Positions 9,609 to 23,300 of a DNA stretch of 64,000 nt are shown piece after piece; positions within the stretch are counted from its first letter, which is position 1; every line of letters starts with the position of its first letter. Under the pieces are notes generated by a model. That model searched no databases. It saw only the letters and a list, made by a program, of their open reading frames with translations, and was not told the DNA's origin. The stretch is from assembly GCA_902167325.1 (NCBI GenBank), contig LR632930.1:2542001-2606000 (forward strand), written 5' to 3'. The position numbers and the translations under genes were made by a program. The DNA is from Chitinophaga pinensis. GTDB lineage: Bacteria; Bacteroidota; Bacteroidia; Chitinophagales; Chitinophagaceae.

Positions 9609-10937
9609 TTAGTAACGGTAGTATTCCGGTTTGAAGGGACCTTCAACAGGGATGCCGAGGTATTCAGATTGTGCGGAAGTGAGTTCATCCAGTTCCACAC
9701 CGATTTTCTTCAGGTGGAGGCGGGCAACCTTTTCGTCGAGGTGCTTGGGAAGAACGTACACTTTGTTTTCGTATTTCTCCGTGTTCAGCCAGAGCTCGAG
9801 CTGGGCGAGGGTCTGGTTGGTGAAGGAGTTAGACATTACGAAAGAAGGGTGGCCGGTGGCGCATCCGAGGTTTACAAGGCGGCCTTCAGCGAGGAGGATA
9901 ATGTCCTTGCCGTTAATGGTGTACTTGTCTACCTGCGGTTTGATTTCCACTTTAGTATTGCCATAGTTGGTGTTCAGCCAGGCAACGTCGATCTCGATGT
10001 CGAAGTGGCCGATGTTGCATACAATGGCTTTATCTTTCATGGCTTTGAAATGCTCGCCGGTGATGATATCGCGGCAACCGGTGGTGGTTACGATGATGTC
10101 GGCTTCTTTCACAGCATCGCTCATTTTCTTCACTTCGTAACCTTCCATAGCAGCCTGAAGGGCGCAGATGGGGTCGATCTCGGTAACGATTACACGGGCA
10201 CCGGCACCAGCGAGAGATTCTGCGGAGCCTTTACCAACGTCACCGAAGCCGGCAACAACGGCAACCTTACCGGCGATCATTACGTCGGTAGCACGGCGGA
10301 TGGCGTCTACACAGGATTCGCGGCAACCGTATTTGTTATCGAATTTTGACTTGGTAACGGAGTCGTTGATATTGATGGCAGGCATGGGCAGCGTGCCATT
10401 TTTCATACGCTCGTACAGGCGGTGAACGCCGGTGGTGGTTTCTTCACTGAGGCCTTTAATGTGCTGGATCAGCTCGGGGTAAACGTCGAACACCATGTTG
10501 GTGAGGTCGCCACCATCATCGAGGATCATGTTCAGCGGACGGTCGGTGCTGCCGAAAAACAGGGTTTGTTCGATGCACCAGTTAAAGTCTTCTTCATTCA
10601 GGCCTTTCCAGGCGTATACGGGGATGCCTGCAGCAGCGATAGCGGCGGCGGCATGGTCTTGCGTAGAGAAGATGTTGCAGGAGCTCCATTGTACTTCCGC
10701 ACCGAGGGCCACAAGGGTCTCGATCAGTACGGCAGTCTGGATTGTCATGTGCAGGCAGCCTGCGATACGGGCACCTTTCAGGGGCTGGGATTTACCGTAT
10801 TCTTCACGCAGCGCCATGAGGCCCGGCATTTCGGCTTCAGCCAGCTGAATTTCCTTACGGCCCCATTCAGCCAAAGACATGTCTTTTACTTTGTACTTGA
10901 GGCTCAAATCAATTTTGGATTTTGATATAGTCGACAT
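9609..10937 (-). CDS. ahcY: Adenosylhomocysteinase (S-adenosylhomocysteine hydrolase)
   Basis: 442 residues. It has the substrate domain (His-Met-Thr-Ile-Gln-Thr-Ala near residue 62; [12 protein letters not shown]) and the NAD-binding domain with a Gly-Phe-Gly-Asp-Val-Gly-Lys-Gly turn. The C-terminus is Lys-Pro-Glu-Tyr-Tyr-Arg-Tyr, and this conserved end supplies the Lys/Tyr pair that closes the neighbouring subunit's NAD site. It splits S-adenosylhomocysteine into adenosine and homocysteine, relieving product inhibition of methyltransferases. It is monocistronic, with a clear -7 element upstream and a terminator downstream. Confidence 0.98.
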   Translation of the reverse strand: MSTISKSKIDLSLKYKVKDMSLAEWGRKEIQLAEAEMPGLMALREEYGKSQPLKGARIAGCLHMTIQTAVLIETLVALGAEVQWSSCNIFSTQDHAAAAIAAAGIPVYAWKGLNEEDFNWCIEQTLFFGSTDRPLNMILDDGGDLTNMVFDVYPELIQHIKGLSEETTTGVHRLYERMKNGTLPMPAININDSVTKSKFDNKYGCRESCVDAIRRATDVMIAGKVAVVAGFGDVGKGSAESLAGAGARVIVTEIDPICALQAAMEGYEVKKMSDAVKEADIIVTTTGCRDIITGEHFKAMKDKAIVCNIGHFDIEIDVAWLNTNYGNTKVEIKPQVDKYTINGKDIILLAEGRLVNLGCATGHPSFVMSNSFTNQTLAQLELWLNTEKYENKVYVLPKHLDEKVARLHLKKIGVELDELTSAQSEYLGIPVEGPFKPEYYRY

Positions 10938-10953
10938 TCCAAATAATTTTTTG

Positions 10954-10961
10954 CAAAGCTA
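10954..10961 (-). promoter_or_regulatory. ahcY promoter -7 element (TAGCTTTG)
   Basis: It matches TAnnTTTG on the minus strand, 16 bases before the ATG. A clear -33 TTTG is not visible; TTTA lies near the expected place. Confidence 0.6.
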
Positions 10962-11310
10962 CCTTTATTTTACCTATTCCCATAAACTAAAATACCCTCA
11001 TATCTCTATCAAAATGAATGACTATATCCTTGCCCTCCCTAATTATATATAGATAAATAAGTATAATTATTACTTGTTTTAATATTATAATTATTATACA
11101 TTTGCTTCGATAGGTGGAGTCTGTCCTCCTTTTCGTTCAGTATCCGGAGTCATTATAAGTAGGAAAGAGGCGCCTTCCCAGAGGCGCCGGGTGTGATTTT
11201 GGCATTCGTGCCGGCAGTATCCCGCAGAGAACGGGCCATTCAGGCTTCCGGAACCCAAAACGTCTGTTTCAGGCGGAAAAGTATGTATGTAAAGAAATTT
11301 TAAAGTTTTT
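10962..11310. other. Intergenic region between ahcY and the giant adhesin gene
   Basis: A divergent gap of about 350 bases. The part at 10975-11105 is very AT-rich. At about 11171-11190 the hexamer GGCGCC occurs twice, separated by 8 bases, and could fold. I see no ORF, no TAnnTTTG box facing the adhesin, and no RNA gene. The adhesin promoter must lie here. Confidence 0.5.
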
Positions 11311-11331
11311 ATGTTAGTCCTATTCTATCCT

Positions 11332-14300
11332 ATGAAAGCGGCAGTTCGTGCGTCCCGTGCTCTTTTGGGCCTGGCAATCGTCCTCTTCCTCCTCCTTCCT
11401 GCCGGAAGGGCCATGGCGCAGGCACAGCCTGTCACCATCAACCCCACCGGCGGTAACCTGGGTGGAAATGACCTGCGGATTACAATTACAGATACGTCTG
11501 TCCAGGTAACCCACAACGGCTTCGACCAGTATAGTACCGATCCCCTCCTGGGCCGGTATGAACAGGGAGGGCTGCGGACATATTTGGTTCTTCAGCAGAA
11601 GATGGGCAAACTGTACACTATAGAAGACGTTCCCCAATACCTTAAACATTGCGAGATCTCGGAAGTGAAAGGAGATGGCACCCCTGCCAACCCCTGGAAG
11701 GTAGTGGCGCAATCGAGCATACACAACGCACGGGGATTGGATTATTTTATAAGTACTACATATACTTACGTTGCAGGCGCCCGGCATTACAATGTCGACT
11801 TCCTGGTGACCTCTCCGGAAAGAGCTTATGATGGCTCCTTATACGGGGGAGCTTACTGGCTGCATTTCTACCTTTCAGAAACTTCGTTCAACAACGGGAG
11901 CACGTGCGGCAAAGGTTTCGTGAGTGGTACCACGCCCAGTATGATGGACGAATACTATGCTTTTCATCACACCACCGGACCCAACATTAACTTTTACAAT
12001 ACCGTAGGAGTAACACGCACTGCCGGAGATTGTGTAAATCCGGCATTGGGCAGCCACGTTTTCAAAACGCAGGACTGCTTTTCATCGTTCGCCAGCCGTC
12101 CATATTCTTCCAGAGATGTTAAAGCAGGTGTTGGTTACACATTGTCTGACATGCTGGTCACTTCTGTAAACGACATGGGGATAGCCGTGCATAAAGCGGT
12201 TGATTTATCGATCGTAGGGCTTCCCACCCAGATTTTACATGTAACCAAACGTTTTGCAGTAGGCTTCGACCCGGCAGAAATGGCAGGTGTTACCGTTACA
12301 GACCAACCTATTACACTCTGGAATACAACCCCGCCATTCTTTGATCCGATTACGCACGAACATGTGACGGTTAACTTTGCTTCTGCTGCACCTGAAGGAC
12401 TTGAAGGCCTGACAGATCACAATATCACCGGTCTGGAATTAAAGATCGGTCAGGGATATTTCAACCTTCCGCAAATTCTGGAAGTGGTGGCTACGCCTAT
12501 CCCCGGGCCGGGTAACGCGGTATTGGGCACTGATTTCGAAGTGATCCGTAAGAAAATCATCATCGAGCCGGGAATCTATTGGGATTCTGTGTTGGCGATT
12601 GATAATATATTAATTAAAGGGAATAATGTTGTGCAGGCCGACCGAAAGTTCCGGGTAGAGATTAAACCACTCGTTTGCTCTCCACATCTGCTCATTGGTA
12701 CTAACAATGCAGTTGACTATACAATTATTGACGACGATGAGAACCGGATTTACCTGGAGCCTGACTTTACGACTGTGAAAGAAGGAGGGAAGGTAAAAAT
12801 GAAAGTGAAGATGACCGGTACCGGCACGCTTCTAACTCCGCTTGTCGTTAATCTGCAAAGGACTGCTGCAGTGGCACCCGCCGCAGAATTGACCGATTAT
12901 TCCACCATCCCGGCTACCGTAACCATCCCGGCCGGGGATTGGGACACTGAATTCGAGATCACTGCTACCGGCGACCGCATTCTGGAAAACGACGAGCTTT
13001 TCAATATTGAAGCTACTGCAGTATTCCCCACCAAAACAAGTACACACGATGTTACCATCACCATTACGGATACAACAGGCCTGAATGCAGATAACCGTAT
13101 CATCACCATGAACGTTCCGCAAGGGAAAGAAGGTGAAACAGTAACATTGAAAGCCAGCCTGCCCGATGGTGTAACCACGGAAAGCCCCATCACAATTACT
13201 ATTGATCCACTTACCGGTGATATTAATAATACAGCAGAATTGAGTGATCTCAGCACTGCCTTCCCAACTACACTTACCATCCCTGCCAATGGTTCAGAAG
13301 CTACTTTTGACATGGATCTTTATGAAGATCACATAATGGAAGACTGGCTGGAATACTGGTACTTTGAAGGAAGTGCTTCGGACCATGACGGTAATTTCCT
13401 CTTCCTGAATACAGGACTGGTAATAGAAGATAGTCCTGAAGGCAGAAAAGTGGAAGTGATGCTTATGAGCGGCTCTACCGCCAATGAGAATGAAACGGAG
13501 GTGACAGTTTGGTTTACTTTGTCAGACGGTGTAACCATCCCGGCTGGTAAATCACTTACTTTCCCGATTGTGATTGGCGGAAGTTCAACGGCTGATATGA
13601 ATGACATCTCTGCAGTACTGCCATTCGAGATTACTATTAATGAATTTGAAGGGCATGGTGAGTATAAATTTATCGTACCCACCGATCCGGTTTGGCTCGA
13701 AGCATATGAGGAACTGGTGATTACTACCGCCAAAGTAGGCTTCACTGCAGATTCTGCCGCACTCGGTATTGTTGATGATACGGCAATGGATCCCGACAAC
13801 ATCGCTATAATTATTGAAGGTCCGGCCAGCGTAAAAGAAGGTACCAATGCCACTATCACCGCACGCCTCGCCAAGCCCACGCTGAAACATAAAGGCGCGG
13901 TGCAGGTAGATCTTACATTTGCCGGAGTAGCTTCTGCTTCCGACTATACCTTCCCGGATACCAAAATCATTATTCCTGAAGGAGACAACAGTGCTACTAT
14001 CGAATTGACAGCAACTTCCGATGCGTTGACAGAAGGTGCGGAGCAACTGCAGATTACTGCCAGTGCCCTTGTTGCCGAAACTCCGGTAACGGCCAATATG
14101 AATATCGATATCACCGATCCTCCTTCTACTAAGATTAAATTTACCGCCACTCCGCTTACACTTACGGAAGGCCCCACCGGTGTAACCGTTACTGCCTCAC
14201 TGGAGTATGGTACTGCTGCCGTTGATATTCCTATCACGCTGAATATTGGCGGCGGTTCCACCGCAGATGGTGACGACTTTACCACTTCCCCGGTTACCAT

Positions 14301-17300
14301 TAAGATACCCGCGGGCAGCCAGTCAGTTCCATTTACAATTAATGCGACAGACGATTTACTGCTGGAGGATACTGAAACACTCGAACTGAGCGGTTCCTCT
14401 GCCGGATACACTTTCGAAGGACTGACCTTCACTATTAATGATAAACAATCTGCTGACGCCAATAATAAAAAACTGACCATTCAGCCGCAGACGCCTTCGG
14501 TAAATGAGAATGGTGACGTAACTGTTTGGGTACGCCTCCCGGCAGGCATCAAAACATCCAAAGCCATTCCGGTTACCCTGGCACGTGGCAGCGGCAGTGA
14601 TGCGGATCTTTTAACAACTGAATATGTATTACCTGCAAGTGCCACTATCCCGGTAAATGGTAACGAAGTGAGCTTCGTGCTGCATGCCAATACGGATAAT
14701 GTTATCGAAGCAGATGAAATTCTGGAAATCGCCGGTACGGCAACTGTATTCGGTACCGCACAATCACCCAAAGGGAATGTAACTATTAAAGATATGTCGC
14801 GGACGGCTGCTAATACTACATTGGTAGTGAGCGGTCCTACAGAAGTGGCGGAAGGTGGCGTTACAGCTAACTGGCGCATCGAACTGCCGGCAGGTGTAAC
14901 CACCAGCGTTCCCATCACTTTCAACATTACTCCTGCAACAGTTGGGAATACAACTACCGGGGCCGACTTTACAGGAGGCTACCCCACAACGGCAACAATA
15001 CTAAAAGGGCAGACTTTTGTACTCGTTCCTTTCATCGCCCGGGCGGATAATTCTGTGGAAGGACTGGAAAGACTGGAAATGACGCTTCAATCTCCCGACT
15101 TCACCTTTAATAAAGGGATTGGGATGAATGTAAAAGATACTGACCCCGCAAGTTACAGGATCATACTTTCGGCTGCCAAAACCACGCTTGCCGAAGGGGA
15201 GAGCACGGTAATCACCGCCACGCTCGACGGCTTCACATCCGCTACTGCAATAGACGTGGTATTAAATGCAGGTTCAGGATCAGTGGCCCTTACGCCAGCG
15301 GATTACACTGCGCTGGGTACGATCCATATCAATGCCAATGCGCCATCCGGAACATTCACGCTTCAAACCAAAACCGATCTGCTGCTGGAAGACGATGAGC
15401 TGCTCGCTATTCGTGGAACAGCAGGCACTTATACCATTCAGGGGCAGGATGTCACCATCGAAGACCTCACCGGTACCACTGCCAATAAAACCCTTTCACT
15501 TACACCGGCTACTGCCAATGTGAATGAAGGTGGCAATGTTACAATGACGGTAGGTCTCCCGGCAGGTATCATTTCCACAAAAGATATTACGGTAACATTG
15601 GCGAAAGGAGCAGGCAGTGCAGCTACTATCACTGCATCGGATTATACATTACCCGCAACGGTAGTGATCACCGCAGGCACCGGTTCCAAAACATTTAATG
15701 TAGATGCCAATACGGATGCCCTTATCGAACCGGCAGAACTGTTGGAAGTAAGTGCCGCTGGTACTGTGTTCGGATTCGCATCAACGGATGCGTCCGGCAT
15801 TACGATTAATGATGCTACCAGTAAACTTATCACTGTAACCGGTACGGGCACTGTAGATGAGAATAATAGTATTACCTGGCGCTTTGCATTGCCATCGGGC
15901 GTTACTGCTACCAGCGATATTAATATTGCACTCGCATATGACGCAACATCTACGGCTACGTTAGCGGACCTTAACAGTTTGCCTGCATTAAAGATTACTG
16001 CAGGGCAGCCTTACGGAGAAATTATTTTCGCGGCCAAGCCCGATCTGCTGATTGAACCTGCTGAAACCCTGAAACTGACGCCTTCCGCTACAGGTGGTTT
16101 CACTTTCTCACAATCAGTTTCTTTTGCAATCGTGGATAAAGATCTTGCCGCTGCGGGCATTCAGTTAACTGTTGCACCCAGTCCAATTGCAGAAGGTGCC
16201 GGCACGGTGATCAAGGCAGCCTTTACGGGTGGCATCAAATCTACCGGAAACGTTACTGTGACACTGGCGAAGGGTGGCGCATCCACTATCGATAATTCGG
16301 AACATGGTGCGCTTGGCACCATTACTATAGCAGCAGGTGATTCGGAAGGCACTTTCACGCTCACCACTAATAACGACCTGTTGCTGGAACCTACAGAAAC
16401 TTTAGTGCTTACAGGAACAGCAACCGGCGCTATACCAGTTACTGGTGCAACGCTTAGCGTAACGGATGCCACTGGTACGGTCGCTAACAGAACCCTGCAG
16501 GTATCACCCCTCACCGCTACAGTATCGGAAGGTGGTAAAGTTGTAATGACGGTAGGATTACCTGCCGGTATCATTACCACGCAGGCGATAACGGTTACCT
16601 TATCTAAAGGCGCGGGCAGTGCAGCTACTCTTACATCAGGTGATTATACTTTCCCAGCCACCGTTACCATCGATGCACTGACGAATAGCAAAACATTTGA
16701 TGTTAACGCAGTGGCAGACGGGTTAATTGAGAGTGCAGAACTGCTGGAGCTGAGAGCAAGCGCTACCGTTTTCAGTAACAACAGCACTGCCATTTCTAAT
16801 ATTACAATCAATGATGCCACCAGTAAGCTCATCACTGTAACCGGCGCAGGCACGGTAGATGAGAATAATAATATTACCTGGCGTTTTGCATTGCCATCGG
16901 GCGTTACCGCTGCCAGCGATATTAATATTGCACTCACCTACGATGCAACTTCAACTGCTACACTGGCCGACCTTAATAGCTTGCCTGCCTTGAAGATAGC
17001 TGCAGGGCAGCCTTACGGAGAAATCATTTTCGCTGCTAAACCCGACCAGCTGATTGAGCCTGCTGAGACCCTGAAACTGACGCCTTCCGCAACCGGGGGC
17101 TTCACGTTCTCTCAACCAGTGTCTTTCACGATCGTGGATAAAGACCTTGCCGCTGCGGGCATTCAGTTGTCTGTTGCACCCAGTCCTATTGCAGAAGGCG
17201 CCAGCACGGTGATCAAGGCTGCCTTTGCCGGTGGTATCAAATCTACTGGCAACGTTACTATAACACTGGCGAAAGGCGGTGCTTCCACCATCGATAATGC

Positions 17301-20300
17301 TGAACATGGTGCACTTGGCACTATTACGATAGCTGCAGGTGATTCGGAGGGCACTTTCACGCTCACCACGAATAACGATCTTTTACTGGAGCCTACAGAA
17401 ACATTAATTCTTACAGGTACTGCAACCAGTGCGATACCCGTTACCGGTGCAACACTCAGTGTAACGGATGCAACCGGTACTGTTGCTAACAGAACCCTGC
17501 AGATAACACCGCTTACTGCTACTGTATTGGAAGGTGGTAAAGTTGTGATGACCGTAGGATTACCTGCCGGCATTATTACTACGCAGGCTATCACGGTTAC
17601 CTTATCTAAAGGTGCCGGAAGTGCGGCATCCCTCACATCAGGTGATTACACATTCCCTGCCACTGTTACCATCGATGCAATGTCGAACAGCAAAACATTT
17701 GATGTTAACGCAGTGGCAGACGGTCTTATCGAAAGCGCTGAACTGCTTGAGCTGAGAGCGAACGCTACCGTTTTCAGTAACAACAGCACTGCCATTTCCA
17801 ATATTACCATCACCGACGTTTCCAATAAACACATTACCGTATCCGGACCGGCTACCGTAGCTGAAGGAGGTAATATTAAATATACTTTCAGTTTACCGTC
17901 AGGTGTAACTGCAACCAGCGATATCAATATCTCGCTGGCACAGGCGGCTGCCTCTACCGCAGAACTGGCTGACCTTACAGGTTTACCTGCGCTGAAGATT
18001 GCTGCGGGTCAATCATCCGGAGAGATCACTTTTGCAGCAAAAACCGACCAGTCAATTGAGCCGATTGAAACACTCATATTGACACCGGGTGCGGCAGGCT
18101 TTACTTTCTCCCAACCGGTTTCCTTTACTATTACAGATGGTGATCTTGCAGCAGCAGGTATTACACTCTCTGCTACACCGGTTAGTATTAATGAAGGCAG
18201 CAGTACAGTTATTAAAGCCACTCTAACCGGAGGAGTAACTTCGGTTTCGAACATTACTGTCACGCTCGGTAAAGGTGCTGCTTCTACCTTGTCTGATCCT
18301 GAACATGCAGCGCTGGGTACCATTACCATTGCTGCGGGTGCCACGGAAGGTACTTTCAGTCTTACTACAAATACTGACCAGGTGTTGGAGCCTTCGGAAA
18401 CGCTGGTGCTGACTGGCACCTCTAATCCGGGTATGGCTGTAACCGCTACCACTGTAACGGTGACAGACGTTACCGGTACCAACGCTAATAAAACCATTCA
18501 GCTTACACCTGCCAATGCGGCCATCGTGGAAAGCGGAAAGGTAACGATGACGGTGGCACTTCCTGCTGGCATCACTACTTCCCAGGCCATTACTGTTACC
18601 CTCGCGAAAGGTGCGGGTAGTGCAGCTACACTGACAACGGATGATTACAGCTTCCCTGCTTCGGTAGTTATCGCAGCAGGAACCGGCAGCCAGACGTTCG
18701 ACGTTACGGCAGTGGCCGATGCACTGATCGAAAGCCCCGAACTGCTGGAGCTTTCCGCAACGGCAACCACATTTGGATATACATCTTCCGATGTATCCAA
18801 CATCACTATTACTGACGTATCCAATAAACATATCACGGTGACGGGCCCTGCTACCGTAACAGAAGGCGGTACACTCACCTGGCGTTTCAGTCTGCCTTCC
18901 GGTGTAACTGCCACCAGCGATATTAATATCACATTGACAGCAGACCCTGCCTCTACCGCATCGCTGGCCGACCTGACCGGTATACCGGCGTTGAAGATCC
19001 TGGCAGGTGAGCCATATGCCGATATTACTTTTGCCGCCAAATCTGACCTGCTGATCGAAGCAGCAGAAACGCTGGTACTGAATCCATCCAACGTATCCGG
19101 ATTCACATTCAGCCAGCCCGTTACATTTACGATTAATGACGGCGACCTCGCCGCTGCGGGCATCACGCTGTCTGCAACTCCTTCCGGTGTGGCAGAAGGC
19201 GGCAGTATCGTGCTCAAAGCTACACTTACCGGTGGTGTGAAGGCTGCCGGCGATATTACGGTAACGCTTTCCAAAGTAAGCTCTTCCACCCTGGGCGATG
19301 CTGAACATGGCACACCGGGTACGATCGTAATTGCTGCAGGAGCAACAGAAGGTACTGTTAACCTAGCTACCAATACCGATCTGCTGCTCGAAACTACAGA
19401 AACACTGGTGCTGACAGGTACCGCCACTAACGCTATACCGGTAACAGGTACAACCATTACGGTAACCGATGCTACCGGCACCACGGCTAACAAAACACTG
19501 CTACTCACTCCAGCCACTGCCACTGTTGCAGAAGGAGGGAAGGTGACGATGACAGTGGCATTGCCTATAAATATCATCACCACACAAGCTATCACCGTAA
19601 CGCTCGGTAAAGGCGCAGGAAGCAGTGCAACACTCACTTCCGGCGATTACAGCTTCCCCGCTACTGTAACGATAGATGCCAATACCAACAACAAAACCTT
19701 TGACGTATCTGCCCTCACAGATGGTAACATCGAAGCTGCCGAATTACTGGAACTGACGGCTGCCGGAACGGTATTCGGTCATGCATCTTCCGGTGTATCC
19801 AATATCACCATCACCGATGTATCGAACAAAACGATCACCGTGAGCGGGCCGGCTACTGTTTCGGAAGGCGGTAACATCAAGTACACCTTTAGTCTGCCGT
19901 CGGGCGTAACCGCAGGCAGCGATATTAATATATCACTGGCCCTTGCCGCTGCTTCAACTGCTGATCTGGCTGACCTTACTGGTTTGCCCGCATTGAAGAT
20001 TGCTGCAGGACAAACCTCCGGAGAAATCACCTTTGCTGCGAAAGCAGACCTGCAGATAGAGCCTGCGGAAATACTGGAACTCGTGCCCACAGCAGCAGGA
20101 TTCTCCTTCTCCCAGCCTGTATCCTTTACTATTACTGACGGCGACCTCGCTGCCGCAGGCATCCAGCTTTCCGCTACGCCTGCCAGCATCGCTGAAGGTG
20201 GCAGCACGGTGATTAAGGCCACGCTCACCGGTGGTGTAACTTCTAAGAATGACATCACAGTAACACTGACCAAAGATGGTGCATCCACACTTTCCGATGC

Positions 20301-23300
20301 AGAGCATGGAACACCTGGCACCATCGTGATCAGTGCAGGAGATACGGAAGGTACATTTACATTAACCACTAATACCGATCTGCTGCTCGAGCCTTCGGAA
20401 ACACTCATTCTTAATGCTACGGCATCGCCTGCAATTCCGGTAACGGCAACCACCATAACGGTTACGGATGCCACCGGTTCGAACGCGAATAAAACGCTCC
20501 AGCTGTCTCCCGCCACCGCCACTATCATGGAGGGCGGTAAAGTGACCATGACGGTTTCGCTGCCAGCGGGCATCCAGTCGTCGCAGGCTATCACAGTTTC
20601 ACTGACAAGAGGAGCAGGTACCGATGCGGGACTGGCTGCAGGTGAATACAGCTTCCCTGCAACGGTTACCATCGATGCCAATACGAATAGTAAAACATTC
20701 GAGGTATCCGCTATTGCCGATGCCAATATTGAAACACCTGAATTGCTGGAACTGGTTGCGAGCGGAACGGTGTTTGGTTTTGCTTCGACAGATAAGTCTA
20801 ACATCACCATCACGGATGTATCTAATAAGTATATTACCGTAACCGGTCCGGCTGTGGCAACCGTAGCAGAAGGCGGTGGTATCACTTACCGTTTCAGTCT
20901 GCCCTCGGGAGTAACTGCAACAAGTGATATTACGATTGCGCTGGGAGTGGATGCTACTTCCACCGCAGGTATTGTTGATGTAACAGGCATGCCGGTACTG
21001 AAGATCCTGAGTGGCCAGCCTTACGGAGAGGTTAATTTTACAGCTAAGACCGATCAGCTTATTGAAACGGATGAATTGCTCACGCTGAACCCTTCCGCCG
21101 CAGGCTTCACCTTCTCCCAGCCGGTTTCCTTTACGATTACCGATGGCGATCTTGCAGCTGCAGGTATCCAGCTTTCTGTAGCTCCTGTAACGGTAGCAGA
21201 AGGCGGGAGTACCATCGTTAATGCAGCATTGACAGGAGGAGTAACTTCCGCTGCTGATATTACGGTAACGCTTACTAAAGATGGTGCATCTACCCTTGGC
21301 GATGCAGAACACGGTGTATTGGGAACCATTACTATTCCCGCAGGTGGTACTGACGCTACAGTAACGCTCAGCACGAATGCAGATCTGCTGCTGGAAGTTG
21401 CAGAAATACTCATACTGGATGGTACGGCCAGTCCGAATATCCCGGTCACCGGGGCTACCCTTACCGTAACCGATGCTACCGGCACCAATGCTAACAAAAC
21501 TCTTCAGCTCACACCCGCCACTGCCACAGTCGCAGAAGGAGGGAAGGTGACCATGACAGTAGCACTGCCGGCAAATATTATTACTACTCAAGCCATTACA
21601 GTATCACTTATTAAAGGAGCAGGCAGTGATGCAACGGTTAATGCGGCAGATTATAGTTTCCCTGCAACGGTTACCATAGCAGCGAACAGCAATAGCGCCA
21701 CATTTGATGTGAACGCAGAAACGGACGGGGCTATCGAAAGCAACGAGCTGCTGCAGATCACGGCATCGGCCACTGTATTCGGATATGCGACTACGCAATC
21801 TGCCGGTATTACTATCACAGATGTATCCAATAAACTGATCACGGTAACAGGTCCGGCTATGGTTACCGAAGGCGCAACCGCTACCTGGACGTTCAGTCTG
21901 CCTGCAGGCGTAACTTCCACACAGCCGGTAGTGATCAGCCTTGCACAAGGCACGGCAATGCCTGCAGTAACGGCAGATGACCTCGATGGCGGATTCCCCG
22001 CTTCGGTTACCATCCCCGCAGGATCAAGCACTGCAACAATTAATATTAAGACAGTAGCGGATGATAAAATAGAAGGAGAAGAAACAGTAGAACTGATACC
22101 TTCCGCAGCAGGTGGTTTTACCTTCAGCAAGCCGGTGGTAGTGAAGATCCAGGATGCGCCTGTTACAGGTAATATCACCATGATCGCATCGGCATCCACT
22201 ATCCGTGAAGGCGCTGCTAAAACCACGATCACTGTGTCTCTGCCGGGTTCATATATCGCAGGCAGCAACATTGTGGTGAACATTGCGAAGAACGCACTTT
22301 CCGCTGCTGCCAATTCCGATCATACCGCGTTACCTGCTACCATCACCATCGGCGCGGGCAAACATGCGGAAACCTTTGAGATTGGCGCAGTTACGGATAA
22401 TATCCTCGAACAACTGGAATCACTGCAGCTCGAAGGAACTGCCACCGGATTTGTGGTAGATGGTATCAGCATCAGCATTGAAGATGCTACCCGCCTCGAT
22501 CCTGCTAATACTATCATCTCCTTCCTCCCTGCAGGTGCGAAAATAACAGAAGGTGCCAGCGGCCAGTTCAGGCTTAGCCTGCCTGCCGGCATCACCTCCA
22601 GCACCGATATTACGGTTCAGCTGAGTAAAACAGATGCAACATCTACAGCTGCTGATACAGACCACGGCGCGATTCCCGCAAATGTGACGATCCCCGCGCT
22701 GGCTGCTTCCAGTGCAGACTTCACGATTACTGCCAATGCAGACGGAATCCTTGAACCGGTGGAAGTATTACAGGTGGGAGGTATAGCACCTGCGGGCTTC
22801 AGCTTCAACGGCGGTCCTGTTGAAATTGCCGATGGCACCGGGCTTATCCCTGCCAACCGTGTTATCACAATTACCATTGACTCTACCGTGCTGCATGAAG
22901 GAAGCAACACTAAAGTGAAGTTCTCCCTCCCGGCAGGCATCACCACTGCAGTACCCATTACGATCAGCGTTGGTGCAAATGGTGCACAAACTGCCGGCAC
23001 AGCCGACTTCTCCGTTGCACCGCTCCCGGTAGCCATCGGTGCAGGGCAGCAGGAAGTAACAGTACTTCTCACCGCTATTGCCGATATGATTACCGAACCG
23101 GCTGAAGTATTACAGATTACAGCAACCGCCACGGGCTATACATTCTCTCCGGCTACGCTCATTACTATTCCGGGTGAGCCTGCACCTGGCCTGAGTGTAA
23201 CCGCTGCTAAAACAACAGATGCAGCAGAGCCTTCCATGCATGGGACCTTCCGCATCCAGCTGGCTGCTGGTACAGCACCTGCTGATATCACGGTGAATTA

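Noticed and set aside
18645..20885. Long minus-strand ORFs of 330-368 codons inside the adhesin gene
   Set aside because: They recur at the period of the ~1 kb repeats and are Val/Ser/Ala-rich mirror images of Thr/Ala codons, so they reflect the repeat and not real genes.
14450..22490. CRISPR-like array because of regular repeats
   Set aside because: The repeats are about 1 kb, in frame and coding for Calx-beta modules. There are no short repeats with unique spacers and no cas genes.
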